Assembly (NCBI RefSeq): GCF_022539505.1
Contig: NC_061508.1
Coordinates: 97,071,276 to 97,135,275, forward strand
From: Lolium rigidum
Lineage: Eukaryota; Streptophyta; Magnoliopsida; Poales; Poaceae
Direction: 5' to 3'
Length of the DNA: 64,000 nt
Under the pieces are notes generated by a model. It was given only the letters and a program-made list of their open reading frames with translations. It ran no database searches and had not been told where the DNA came from. Positions 10,938 to 22,535 of the stretch are shown here, piece by piece. Each line of letters begins with the position of its first letter. Position 1 is the stretch's first letter. A program made the translations under genes and the position numbers.

Positions 10938-13055
10938 TCAAGTAACATCGAGAGATGAAGCATCAACATCATAATTTGTTCTAATAATAGAATCATAAGG
11001 TACCTTCATTCTCTTTCTAGGGAAGTGTTCCATACCTTTCTTGAGAGGAAATTGATATTTTATATTACCTTCCTTCATATCAATAGTAGCACCAACAGTT
11101 CGAAGAAAAGGTCTTCCCAATATAATGGGACAAGATGCATTGCATTCAATATCCAAGACAACAAAATCAACGGGAACAAGATTATTGTTAACGGTAATGC
11201 GAACATTATCAACTTTACCCAAAGGTTTCTTTGTAGAATGATCAGCAAGATTAACATCCAAATAACAATTTTTCGACGGTGGCAAGTCAAGCATATTATA
11301 AATTTTCTTAGGCATAACGAAATACTTGCACCAAGATCACATAAAGCATTACAATCAAAATCTTTAATCTTCATCTTAATGATGGGCTCCCAACCATCCT
11401 CTAGCTTTTTAGGAATAGAGGCTTCACGCTCTAGTTTCTCTTCTCTAGCTTTTATGAAAGCATTTGTAATATGATGCGTGAAAGCCAAATTTATAGCACT
11501 AGCATTAGGACTTTTAGCAAGTTTTTGCAAGAACTTTATAACTTCAGAGATGTGGCAATCATCAAAATTCAAACCATTATAATCTAAAGCAATGGGATCA
11601 TCATCCCCAATGTTGGAAAAAATTCAGCGAGCTTTATCACGAGGCAATTTCAGCGGTTTTAGCGGTTTCGAGGCAGTTTTTCGCGATTTGCATTAGAAGT
11701 GGAAACATTGCTAACACCAATTCTTTTATTAGTATTAGTAGGAGGTGCAGCAACATGTGTAGCATTAGCATTACTAGTGGTGGTAATAGTCCAAACTTTA
11801 GCTATATTCTTCTCTTTAGCTAGTTTTTCATTTTCTTCTCTATCCCACCTAGCACGCAGTTCAGCCATTAATCTTATATTCTCATCAATTCTAACTTGAA
11901 TGGCATTTGCTGTAGTAGCAATCTTATTATGATGATTCTCATTAGGCAAAACTTTTGATTTCAAAAGATCAACATCAGCAGCAAGACTATCGACTTTAGA
12001 AGCAAGTATATCAATTTTCCCAAGCTTTTCTTCAACAGATTTGTTAAAAGCAGTTTATGTACTAATAAATTCTTTAAGCATGGCTTCAAGTCCAGGGGGT
12101 GAATTCCTATTATTGTTGTAAGAATTTCCATAAGAATTACCATAGCCGTTGCCATTATTATAAGGATATGGCCTATAGTTGTTACTAGAATTGTTCGGTA
12201 AGCATTGTTGTTGAAATTATTATTTTTAATGAAGTTTACATCAACATGTTATTCTTGTGCAACCAATGAAGCTAATGGAACATTATTAGGATCAATATTA
12301 GTCCTATCATTCACAAGCATAGACATAATAGCATCAATCTTATCACTCAAGGAAGAGGTTTCTTCGACGGAATTTACCTTCTTACCTTGTGGAGCTCTTT
12401 CCGTGTGCCATTCAGAGTAGTTGATCATCATATTATCAAGAAGCTTTGTTGCTTCACCAAGAGTGATGGACATAAAGGTACCTCCAGCAGCGAGAATCCA
12501 ATAAATTCCGTGAAGAAAAATTTAGTCCTGCATAGAAGGTTTGGATGATCATCCAAGTAGTCTGTCCATGGGTTGGACAATTTTTAACCAGAGATTTCAT
12601 TCTTTCCCAAGCTTGAGCAACATGTTCAGTATCTAATTGTTTAAAATTCATTATGCTACTCCTCAAAGATATAATTTTAGCAGGGGGATAATATCTACCA
12701 ATAAAAGCATCCTTGCATTTAGTCCATGAATCAATACTATTCTTAGGCGAGAGATAGCAACCAATCTTTAGCTCTTCCTCTTAATGAGAAAGGGAACAAT
12801 TTTAGTTTAATAATATCACCATCTACATCTTTATATTTTTGCATTTCACATAGTTCAACAAAATTATTAAGATGGGCAGCAGCATCATCAGAACTAACAC
12901 CAGAAAATTGATCTTTCATGACAAGATTCGATAAAGCGGGTTTAATTTCAAAGAATTCTGCTGTAGTAGCAGAGTGCAGCAATAGGTGTGCATAAGAAAT
13001 CATTATTATTTGTGGTTGTGAAGTCACACAACTTAGTATTTTCAGCGTTGGCCAT
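10938..13055 (-). pseudogene. gag-aspartic protease of element 1, frameshifted
   Basis: The likely ATG is at 13055 (MANAENTKLCDFTTT..). The retrotransposon-gag region follows (AAAHLNNFVELCEMQKY, LKLFPFSLRGRAKDWLLSL, about 12990-12740; AWERMKSLVKNCPTHG and FYAGLNFSSRNLLDS to 12480). A linker rich in Asn and Lys then leads to a retropepsin-like domain with CDLGAS (near 11330) and ILGRPFLRT (near 11100), ending VDASSLDVT with a stop at 10938. The frame is broken at several points (about 12740, 12460, 12200, 11640, 11315), and some lie beside CAG-type discrepancies, so a fraction may be sequence error. No zinc knuckle or pol domain is seen. Confidence 0.8.
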
Positions 13056-13281
13056 TTTAGCAACGAGTAAATAAAGCAAACTAGATAAAGTAAATGCAAG
13101 TAAACTAATTTTTTTGTGTTTTCGATATAGCAAACAAGATAGCAAATAAAGTAAAACTAGCAACTAATTTTTTTGTATTTTGATTTAGTGCAGCAAACAA
13201 AGTAGTAAATAAAATAAAGCAAGACAAAAACAAAGTAAAGAGATTGAGAAGTGGAGACTCCCCTTGCAGCGTGTCTTGATC

Positions 13282-13385
13282 TCCCCGGCAACGGCGCCAG
13301 AAAAAGAGTTGCTGGCGCGTAGTTGACGTGGGAGTTAGAAATCTTTGTGGTGTACCTTTTCTTCAGTTCCCCGGCAACGGCGCCA
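13282..13385 (-). promoter_or_regulatory. Duplicated primer-binding site, tRNA-Asp type
   Basis: The 18-mer tccccggcaacggcgcca occurs at 13282-13299 and again at 13368-13385, a period of 86 bp. On the minus strand it reads TGGCGCCGTTGCCGGGGA, complementary to the 3' end of plant tRNA-Asp. The LTR-proximal copy is 11 nt from the LTR end at 13397, further than the usual 1-3 nt. Which copy primes is unknown. Confidence 0.8.
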
Positions 13386-13396
13386 GAAAAAGAGCT

Positions 13397-14988
13397 TGAT
13401 GGCGTGTATTTCACACGTTCGTTGGGCAACCCCAAGAGGAAGGTATGATGCGCACAGCAGCAAGTTTTCCCTCAGAAAGAAACCAAGGTTTATCGAACCG
13501 AGGAGGAGCCAAGAAGCACGTTGAAGGTTGATGGCGGCGGGATGTAGTGCGGCGCAACACCGGGGATTCCGGCGCCAACGTGGAACCTGCACAACACAAC
13601 CAAACTACTTTGCCCCAACGAAACGAGTGAGGTTGTCAATCTCACCGGCTTGCTGTAACAAAGGATTAACCGTATTGTGTGGAAGATGATTGTTTGCGAG
13701 AAAACGAGTAGAACAAGTATTGCGGTAGATTGTATTTCGGTAAAGAGAATTGGACCGGGGTCCACAGTTCACTAGAGGTGTCTCTCCCATAAGACGAACA
13801 GCATGTTGGGTGAACAAATTACAGTTGGGCAATTGACAAATAAAGAGAGCATGACAATGCACATACATATCATGATGAGTATAGTGAGATTTAATTGGGC
13901 ATTACGACAAAGTACATAGACCGCCATCCAAGCTGCATCTATGCCTAAAAAGTCCACCTTCGGGTTATCATCCGAACCCCTCTAGTATTAAGTTGCAAGC
14001 AACGAGACAATTGCATTAAGTATGGTGCGTAATGTAATCAACAACTACATCCTTAGACATAGCATCAATGTTTTATCCCTAGTGGCAACGAGCACAACAC
14101 AACCTTAGAACTTTCGTCACTTGTCCCGGTGTCAATGCGGGCATGAACCCACTATCGAGCATAAGTACTCCCTCTTGGAGTTACAAGCATCTACTTGGCC
14201 GGAGCATCTACTAGTAACGGAGAGCATGCAAGATCATAAACAACACATAAGCATAACTTTGATAATCAACATAACAAGTATTCTCTATTCATCGGATCCC
14301 AACAAACGCAACATATAGAATTACATATAGATGATCTTGATCATGATAGGCAGCTCACAAGATCCGACAATGATAGCACAATGGGGAGAAGACAACCATC
14401 TAGTTACTGCTATGGACCCATAGTCCGAGGGGTAGACTACTCACACATCACACCGGAGGCGACCATGGCGGCGTAGAGTCCTCCGGGAGATGATTCCCCT
14501 CTCCGGCGGGGTGCCGGAGGCGATCTCTGGATCCCCGAGATGGGATCGGCGGCGGCGTCTCCGGAAGGTTTTCCGTATCGTGGCTCTCGGTGCTGGGGGT
14601 TTCGTCACGGAGGCTATTTGTAGGCGGAAGGGCAGGTCAAGAGGCGGCACGGGGGCCCCACACCACGGGGCCGCGCGGCCAAGGGGGCCGCGCCGCCCTA
14701 GGGTGTGGCCCCCTCGTCGCCCCTCTTCGTCTCTCCTTCGGACTTCCGGAAGCTTTGTGGAAAAATATGCCCCTGGGCTTTGATTTCGTCCAATTCCGAG
14801 AATATTTCCTTACTAGGATTTCGAAACCAAAAACAGCGAGAAAACGACAAGCGGCACTTCGGCATCTTGTTAATAGGTTAGTTCCAGAAAATGCACGAAT
14901 ATGACATAAAGTGTGCATAAAACATGTAGATAACATCAATAATGTGGCATGGAACACAAGAAATTATCGATACGTTGGAGACGTATCA
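13397..14988 (-). repeat. 5' LTR of element 1
   Basis: It is the partner of 6729-8327 in the same orientation, with TG..CA ends, and is followed by the caatc target duplication. It carries CGAG/CGG at positions where the partner LTR or the related solo LTR has CAG (13499-13502, 13697-13700, 13705-13708, 13738-13740). Confidence 0.92.
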
Positions 14989-14993
14989 CAATC

Positions 14994-17900
14994 CTTTGAA
15001 AATCACGATCACAATTGTCCGAGCGTGAGAAACTTCCATGGACTGTGATGTTCGTTCCATTGTTCCCAGGCATTTTCAGCTTGAGGTATGCATAGTGCGG
15101 CACAGCCATTAACTTGGCATAAGCTGGTCTCCCGAGTATGGCGTGATACGCGTGATTCCCGAGTTCACGACTTCGAACTCGATCTTCTCCTTCCTGAAAT
15201 TGTCGGGTTTGCCGAAGACGACGTTCAGGTATGCTTTGCCGAGAGAGTACGCTGGTGAAGTAGGGAGAATCCCATGGAAGCGGGTGTCTGATTCTTCTAA
15301 CATTCTCATGGTGATCCCCATAATTTGAATTGTGTCAAGGAATATCAGGTTGAGTCCACTTCCTCCGTCCATGAAGACTTTGCTCATCTTGAACCCTCCT
15401 ATCCGTGCTTCGACCACTAGGGTGGCGTGTCCTAGTTTTGGTATAGTCATCGGGTGATCCGCTCGGCTGAACGTGACATTCTGAGACGACAACTCGACAT
15501 ACTCAGGGATGTTCGCCATAACGCTTTCTGCCAGGTTGATATCTCGGGTGAGCTTCGTCATTTCTCTCCTTGAGACGCATGTCCTATGAATCATACTCAT
15601 CTGCCCACGTGGTGGTGGAAATGCCTCGTTGGGTTGATGAGGTTGAGCTTGCTGGACCTGATGTTGCGGTGGAGGTGGTGGTGGTGGCGGTGGTAGCCGT
15701 TGGCTGGCTCTGCTCGCTGGATGAGTTTATGCATATCGATGAACTGCCGACAGTCCCTTAGCAAGTGGCTAGACTTTATTTTACCATCCTTGGAATCGGT
15801 ATATGAATGCAGGTAGCAGGGGGCGTTGATGTGCTCAGCGTAGGGTAGTTTGGGAGTTCTCTGTTGTCGTGGTTTATAGTTGCCACGGTTCCCAGAGTTG
15901 TTCTGATTACCGTCCTGCCGATCATCTCACCTGTCATCGTACCGATCATCCTGCCGATCAGAATAACCTGCGGCCACCAAGTTATTGTCATCGTAGCTGA
16001 GGTTCTTCCTTCTCTTGTTGCGATCCCTTCGACCACCCGAATCGTGCTTCGGCTGGTCGTCCTCTTCGTCGTCACTGCGCTGTCATGGCTTTCGGACGTT
16101 GTCTTCGCCATCGGCCCAGCTGTTGGCGATTTCCATTAACTTGGTTATGGTTTTCGGCTTCTTGCGCCCAAGTTCTTCTATATTGCTTTCACGTCGGATG
16201 CCATCACTGAAGGCGTCGATCGCTCTGTCGACGGATACGTCTTCCGCAGCGTTCGGGAGCTTGGTGAATCTCCCGATGTATGCACGCATCGACTCCTTCG
16301 CTTTTGCCGACAATGCCGTAATTCCTCGATCCCGACGGGCCTTTTGTAGGTTGCTTGGAAGTTGGCGACGAAGGCTTCTACTAGGTCGTCCCATGACTTA
16401 ATGGAACCCTTTGGCGAGACCTCCGAGCCAAGCTCGCGCCGAGTCCTTTAGGTAAAGCCGTGCAGGCACTGCATTGCTTGCTATCCGGTTCCCTTTTGCG
16501 GATCACTGTACGTAGATAGTCCTCTATCCAGGATCTCGGCTCCTGCTGCCCATCGTACTTGGCGGCGTCGGTAGGGGTGGGTTTGAACTTCTTGGGTGGC
16601 ATCGCCTCCCGAATTTTGTAGCTTAAACAATCGGCTCCCCTAAGCTCGCCGTCGTTCTCCTGGGTCTCGTCCGAAGAATCGCTGTCGAATTCCTCTCTGA
16701 GGGCGCGTCGTCGCCTTGCTTTGTCGATCCTACTCTGAGTAATTTCATCCCGAGCGTCTCTTGCGCGATGCTTTGAGCCGCTGGCCCGCAACGTGGTCTT
16801 CTCCTTCCGTGGAACTAGATTGTCTCCTAATATCGCGAGACTTTCTAAGGCGCCACGGTGAGCCTGAGCCATGGATCCTTCGGGACGCTGATTAATGAGG
16901 TATGCTGCAAGGTTGGCTGTTGCTCCCGCAATGGTTTTTGGCCGTGGCATGCCCGCGGTGTCCGTAGTCATAAAGGACTTGGTCAGGTTTGACGCTATCT
17001 CCCTTGCATCATCTTCCGAAAGCCTGGACATTCTTGATCGATGTTTGCCTCCTCCGTGGGTACTTCGGGAGGCACTTCCCTGCGAGCCTCTGCGTCGCTC
17101 GCTGGATCGGTCTGCCGTAGATAGGCGTTTCTCGAGGGTGGCTTTCTCCTTAGATAGGCGCTCCCGATTTTTCTCCAATATGGAGCGGTAAGCGTTGAGA
17201 GTGCCAACCGTGGTTCCTGCCGGAAGCGGTGTATTGTTAAGCACGACTGCCTTGGCTGCTTCCCACTCCTCCTCTGCGATGGTGTGGTCGTTGTTGTTGT
17301 TGCTGGCGCTGTTTTCAAAACTAGCTCGCCTGCTTGGAGACGGGGGTGCGATCTTCGTCTCCCCTGTTAGCGACATAAACTTGGAGGGGCGCCACTCTTC
17401 GGGTGTCTCCTTGGGTGATGTTGTCGATGCTGTCCTCTCCCGATGAATAGTAGGCATTGCAGATGAACGGCGTGTCGCTTGACCCCAGTCCGTGCCTGGT
17501 GTCGCAGTTCATGCAGTAGTACGAGGTTAGCTCCGAGGACGCAGGATCATCAGATCCGACCGACATAGAGGACGCCGAACGGGGAGTTGAAGGCGCGGAC
17601 GGACTCGACGGGCTTATTAGGCCAGCCGAAAGGTCGAGTGATGACGACGCGCTCGGACTCGTCGATCTGGAGATGGGAGATTCTAGCAGCCGAAGAATTC
17701 CTTCTGAGTTGACGTTGTAGTGGACGCTCCCGAAAGCCATCTCCATGTTGCCTTGTAGACCGGAGAAAGTCGAGCGAGATGAATCGCTATGTGGGGTGAA
17801 TTCGTAGGAGCCGAAACGAATCGGGCTCGGACGAGGCGATGATGGTGTTGACGAAGGCTGGCGATGACATGACGGGTTCAGCCGATGTCCGATCTTGTGC
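14994..17900 (-). pseudogene. gag-protease gene of element 2 (5' and middle part)
   Basis: On the minus strand the N-terminal region (MEMAFGSVHYNVNSEG.., about 17745) is Ser/Pro-rich. It is followed by a charged region (16.9-17.4 kb), a retrotransposon-gag domain (KYDGQQEPRSWIEDYLRTV near 16545; SMRAYIGRFTKLPNAAEDVS and DGIRRESNIEELGRKKPKT near 16300-16150), a basic linker, and an aspartic-protease-like segment (15109-15600) with ATLVVEARIGG..MDGGSGLNLIF. In the last, D-G/S-G is the expected catalytic signature. Frameshifts occur near 17330-17450, 16390-16450 and 15620-16110. The gene is cut at 14994 by element 1 and resumes at 6728. Confidence 0.75.
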
Positions 17901-17928
17901 CGACGGGGTTCCCACGGACGGCGCCAAT

Positions 17929-18470
17929 TGTCGAGGTACTCCTCGCCAATGCCCTCCGATAGGGGCTTAGGGTTGATGGAATCCTGCAAGGCGACACGAG
18001 ACATCGGTTCACAGACAAGCGGAGAGAGCGATTTACCCAGGTTCGGGGCCCTCAATGAGGTAAAACCCTTACGTCCTGCCTGTCTGTTCTTGATTATGAT
18101 GATAATGGGTTACAATGGGGTGCCGAATAGTTCGGCTGAGATCTCGTCGAGTTGGCTAATTGCTAGGGTGTCCTAGCTCTAAGCTTTTGCTGGCTAAGAT
18201 CGCTAAGATTGATTACGTCCCTCGGCAGCCCCTCTCCTGGCCTTTATATAGGAGGCCAGGTCTCAAGAGGTCTCACCGAGCACGACTAGGTTTACAGTAG
18301 TTTTAGATCCGATCTTTCCTTGTTCGATCGCTTCCTTGTCTTGCCCGTCAAGGAACCTTCTGGTGCACCGACCTAGTGGCCCATCTTGCCTTCAGGTGTC
18401 TTCATGGGCCTCCAATTAGTCAGTACAGGATAGGATAATGTCGGTTACACGAAGGGTAGTGCCCACGTCA
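17929..18470 (-). repeat. 5' LTR of element 2
   Basis: The LTR has TG..CA ends (tgtcgagg..ccacgtca), 542 bp. Minus-strand TATA box: cctatataaagg near 18240-18253. The adjoining 'ggcgccaat' (17920-17928) gives the minus-strand TTGGCGCCGTCCGTGGGAAC, a primer-binding-like site. The expected target duplication on the right is ccgtc (18471-18475); its partner lies off the window. Confidence 0.8.
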
Positions 18471-21400
18471 CCGTCCTTAGAATCGCTTCGCTGTTCGCCA
18501 CTTTTTTGATAATCATCTCGATTGTTTCCTCCACTGTTTCCTCGAAAGCCAGCAGATATTTGGCCAGGCGCATCATAATCTTAGAACTGTCAACAGAATC
18601 GTCGCCTATTTTGAAATTTTTGGTTGCGCTCATCTTCAGGCGACCTGTGTCGTTTATTATGAACAGCATCTTATCCATCCGCCCAGCGATTCGCTATTTC
18701 AATGAGTGCTGCTATTGTTTTCGGGTTGGTTCTTCCCAAGTCCTCAACAAAGCCTCTTCTTCGGATTCCCGCAACAAATGCATCTATTGCCCTCTCGTCA
18801 GATATGTTTTCTGCCGAGTTTTTGATGATGTTCCATCTCTGGATATACGTCCTCATTGGTTCGTCATACTTTTGTCTACAAGCCCTCAGCTGCTCCAGCG
18901 ATGCGGGTTTCTTGCATGTTGATCGGAAGTTCTTCACAAATATATCCTCGAAACTTTCTCAGATGTCGATAGAACCAGGAGACAACTTCTTTATCCATGA
19001 TCGTGCGGCTCCACTCAAGTGTACTTGAATACTTTGCATGGTTGTTGCTCTAGTTCCACCCATTAACTTCACCGTCTCCAGGTAGTCGATTAACCAATCC
19101 TCGGGATCTTGCAGGCCATCAATTTTTTTGTAATTATCGGGTAGCTTAAACCCTGATGGAACTCGAGTTTTGCGGACTCGTCTCGTAAAGCACGGGAGCC
19201 CACACATATCCTCGTCGTCAACCTCTGCTGTGTGCCGACGTTCTCTTCTTTCATGCTGCGCTCTGTCAACCCTTGCTTGTGTTTCTGCATCTCTTGCCCC
19301 ACTTGTTCTCTCAGGGTCTTGCACCGCTACGGTAGGTCGTGGACTATTTTGCCTTGCGGATCCTTCAGGAGGCGTATTTGCGAACGCTGTTCTCATGGCT
19401 CCAACTCCTGCCATGGCCATGTTATAAAGTGCTTCTCTTGGATCTCCGGGACGTGGCCTGGACGCCAGAATGAAAGCTTGTGTCACCATATATCCGGCTT
19501 CTGGTGTCTTTGGAATAATACTCCCCCCTCGTATCTATCGACATAAAGGACATGTCGAGGTTTTGAACTAGGTTCTCCCTCTGAGCCTCGGGTATATGTT
19601 GCAACCGAGACCTTGTCCTATTTCGAGCTGCTCTGTGACTGTCTCCTCCAGAAGTACCTGATTGTCGGCTCAACTCCGCTCTTCGCCTGCTTGACACGGA
19701 AGCTGCGGCTTGCCTCCTATCCAGCTCAATTTTCTGTTTTTCGAGCTCTCGCGTAGCACGGGCGAGTCTATATTGATATGCTTGTAACTCTTCAGCTGTC
19801 GCAGTTACAGTCATTGGCTCTGTACCATCAATAGCTCTTGACACTCTATCCCACACTGTCTGCGGAAACTGCACCATCTATCGTGTTCCAGGTCCGACAT
19901 ATTTGGTTCCCAAGCCTCGCGTAAGATCAGCGGGATCGACGTACGGATTTCCCGCGTTGTCAAAATCCTCTGACATCTCCTGCTGAGGTCGACTTGTATC
20001 GCCAATTGCGTATATTTGATGATATTTTGAACTTTGACCTTTGTCGGGATTGGTGACACCGTCGTATAGATCGGCAAAGACCTTTCCAACGGAAGTGGAT
20101 TTGTCGATGAAGCTGAAGCTGTCGACGCTGTCTGAATCGCTGCTTATATGGGAGTCCACAGACGACTCGAAGGACATGTTGCCGAAGATCTTGGCGAGTT
20201 TTTTGCTTGTCGTAGTTTTGACGAAGCGTGGCGGCAAAATCTCTTCATCGCCTATCTCGAACGATGACGATGAGTCCGAAAAATCGGAATCTACCGTCGA
20301 CAATTCCAGCGAAAGAGGAACCTCGAGACGATGCGATCCTTCTTTTCCAACGCGGAAGTGGAACTTTCCGAACGTCATCTCCATAGGCTCCTCCAGATAC
20401 GCATATGCATCCAAACGGGGGGCGGGTGAGGAACAAAATCGACTAGATCAGTTTCGATCCGTTTACCTCCGTCCATCGCGTTGCTTGCTGATGGCGTGTA
20501 ACTCACACGTTCGTTGGGAACCCCAAGAGGAAGGTATGATGCGCACAGCAGCAAGTTTTCCCTCGGAAAGAAACCAAGGTTTATCGAACAAGGAGGAGCC
20601 AAGAAGCACGTTGAAGGTTGATGGCGGCGGGATGTAGTGCGGCGCAACACCAGGGATTCCGGCGCCAACGTGGAACCTGCACAACACAACCAAAGTACTT
20701 TGCCCCAACGAAACAGTGAGGTTGTCAATCTCACCGGCTTGCTGTAACAAAGGATTAGCCGTATTGTGTGGAAGATGATTGTTTGCAAGAAAACAGTAAA
20801 GAACAAGTATTGCAGCAGATTTGTATTTCAGTATAAAAGAATGGACCGGGGTCCACAGTTCACTAGAGGTGTCTCTCCCATAAGATAAAAGCATGTTGGG
20901 TGAACAAATTACAGTCGGGCAATTGAAAAATAGAGAGAGCATAACAATGCACATACATGTCATGATAAGTATAGTGAGATTTAATTGGGCATTACGACAA
21001 AGTACATAGACCGCCATCCAACTGCATCTATGCCTAAAAAGTCCACCTTCAGGTTATCATCCGAACCCCTTCTAGTATTAAGTTGTAAAACAACAGACAA
21101 TTGCATTAAGTATGGTGCGTAATGTAATCAACAACTACATCCTTAGACATAGCATCAATGTTTTATCCCTAGTGGCAACAGCACAACACAACCTTAGAAC
21201 TTTACGTCACATCGTCCCGGTATCAATGGAGGCATGAACCCACTATCGAGCATAAATACTCCCTCTTGGAGTTAAGAGCAAAAACTTGGCAGAGCCTCTA
21301 CTAATAACGGAGAGCATGCAAGATCATAAACAACACATAGGTAATAACTTGATAATTAACATAACATGGTATTCTCTATCCATCGGATCCCGACAAACAC

Positions 21401-22137
21401 AACATATAGCATTACGGATAGATGATCTTGATCATGTTAGGCAGCTCACAAGATCCAACAATGAAGCACAATGAGGAGAAGACAACCATCTAGCTACTGC
21501 TATGGACCCATAGTCCAGGGGTGAACTACTCACTCATCACTCCGGAGGCGACCATGGCGGTGAAGAGTCCTCCGGGAGATGAATCCCCTCTCCGGCAGGG
21601 TGCCGGAGGAGATCTCCAGAATCCCCCGAGATGGGATTGGCGGCGGCGGCGTTTCTGGAAGGTTTTTTGTATCGTGGCTCTCGGTACTGGGGGTTTCGCG
21701 ACGGAGGCTTTAAGTAGGCGGAAGGGCAACGTGGGGGGCCACACGAGGGCCCCACACCACAGGTCGGCGCGGCGCCTCGTGGCCCCACTTCGACTCCTCT
21801 TCGGTCTTCCGGAAGCTTCGTGGCAAAATAGGACCCTGGGCGTTGATTTCGTCCAATTCCGAGAATATTTCGTTACTAGGATTTCTGAAACCAAAAACAG
21901 CGAGAAAACAACCAACTGGCTCTTCGGCATCTTGTTAATAGGTTAGTTCCAGAAAATGCACGAATATGACATAAAGTGTGCATAAAACATGTAGATATCA
22001 TCAATAATATGGCATGGAACATAAGAAATTATCGATACGTCGGAGACGTATCACTTGCCACCGAAGACGTCGACGATCTTGAACGTGCCATCGAGATCAG
22101 CTCCTTGTCTCCTCTAATTCCTACAGACGGCGCCAAT
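18471..22137 (-). pseudogene. gag of element 3, interrupted by element 2 and a solo LTR
   Basis: Minus-strand pieces run from a leader ORF near 22110 through the solo LTR to MDAYAYLEEPMEMTFGKFHFRV (about 20414), a Ser/Asp-rich N-terminal region, a basic region (19.9-19.4 kb), then the gag domain (GLQDPEDWLIDYLETVKLMGG near 19110; KNFRSTCKKPASLEQLRACRQ and ERAIDAFVAGIRRRGFVEDLG near 18920-18740). It is homologous in layout to the gag of element 2 (SFxDGIRR..ELGR..KPKTI against FVAGIRR..DLGR..NPKTI) but clearly a different family. A stop at about 18960 and several frameshifts break it, and element 2 truncates it at 18470. Confidence 0.75.
20489..22053 (-). mobile_element. Solo LTR related to element 1
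   Basis: TGATGG..GTATCA, 1565 bp, with the target duplication cttgc at 20484-20488 and 22054-22058. It is the same family as the LTRs of element 1 but lacks an internal region. At the triplets where element 1 shows CGAG or CGG this copy mostly keeps CAG. It sits in the leader/start of the element-3 gag. Confidence 0.9.
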
Positions 22138-22530
22138 TGACAAGGTATTAACTTGTCAATGCCTACGGATTGTAGACTAGGGTTTAGTTGGAAGTAGAGG
22201 GCAAGTAGATCTCGAGGGTTTCAGCCGGAAAAGTACTCGACTGCTAGAAAACTAGGGTTATGTTGATAATGAAATCGATGCTCTCTTTGTCCCTCGACTC
22301 CCCCTTATATACGAGGCGGAGCCGAGGGTTTCGTATTACACAAGTTTACAGATTCCGGGAGACTCTTTGAGTTCAACCCGTAAAGTTACAAATCTCTTTA
22401 TTCCTAATACAATTCTATCTTTCCTTATCAACAACTAATTGGGCTTCCGAGCTCCGTATTCGTCGACTCGTGGGCCTTCAGTAAACCCCGGGTACCATCT
22501 TCGGCAGGCCCATTAGGGATGCCTATGTCA
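22138..22530 (-). repeat. 5' LTR of element 3
   Basis: TGACAAGG..CTATGTCA, 393 bp, with minus-strand TATA cgtatataaggg near 22309-22320. The adjoining cgccaat gives the minus-strand TTGGCGCCGTCTGTAGGAAT as primer-binding-like site, one or two changes from that of element 2, which supports related families. Confidence 0.8.
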
Positions 22531-22535
22531 CTTAC

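Larger units (their letters stand above)
6729..14988 (-). mobile_element. Gypsy LTR retrotransposon 'element 1', gag-protease only
   Basis: This is a complete 8260-bp element with two LTRs of 1599 and 1592 bp and the 5-bp target duplication caatc (6724-6728 and 14989-14993). On the minus strand the order is LTR, duplicated tRNA-Asp-type primer-binding site, gag, aspartic protease (stop near 10938), a long non-coding 3' region (8328-10900) and a purine-rich tract next to the 3' LTR. No reverse transcriptase, RNase H or integrase could be found in any frame, so it must rely on enzymes supplied in trans. The sequence type is abundant in Triticeae genomes; I do not assign a family name. Confidence 0.9.
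1..18470 (-). mobile_element. Gypsy LTR retrotransposon 'element 2' (3' end off window, heavily nested)
   Basis: The 5' LTR is at 17929-18470. Reading leftwards on the minus strand come a primer-binding-like site, a gag-protease gene (17.9-15.0 kb), the insertion of element 1 (6729-14988), the gag-protease tail (6728-6411), and then a region carrying ORFs on the opposite strand (0.6-5.7 kb). No reverse transcriptase or integrase is seen, so it looks non-autonomous. Grass Gypsy elements with an antisense ORF downstream of gag-pro are known. Assigning 1-6410 to this same element is inference from continuity, because the left LTR lies outside the window. Element 2 itself sits in the gag of element 3. 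Confidence 0.6.
18471..22530 (-). mobile_element. Gypsy 'element 3', 5' portion
   Basis: It comprises the 5' LTR (22138-22530), a primer-binding-like site, leader and gag, cut by element 2 at 18470. The remainder would lie beyond the left edge of the window. It is inserted into the gag of a copia element: the base run 'cttac' (22531-22535), the presumed target duplication, is part of that gag reading frame. Confidence 0.7.
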
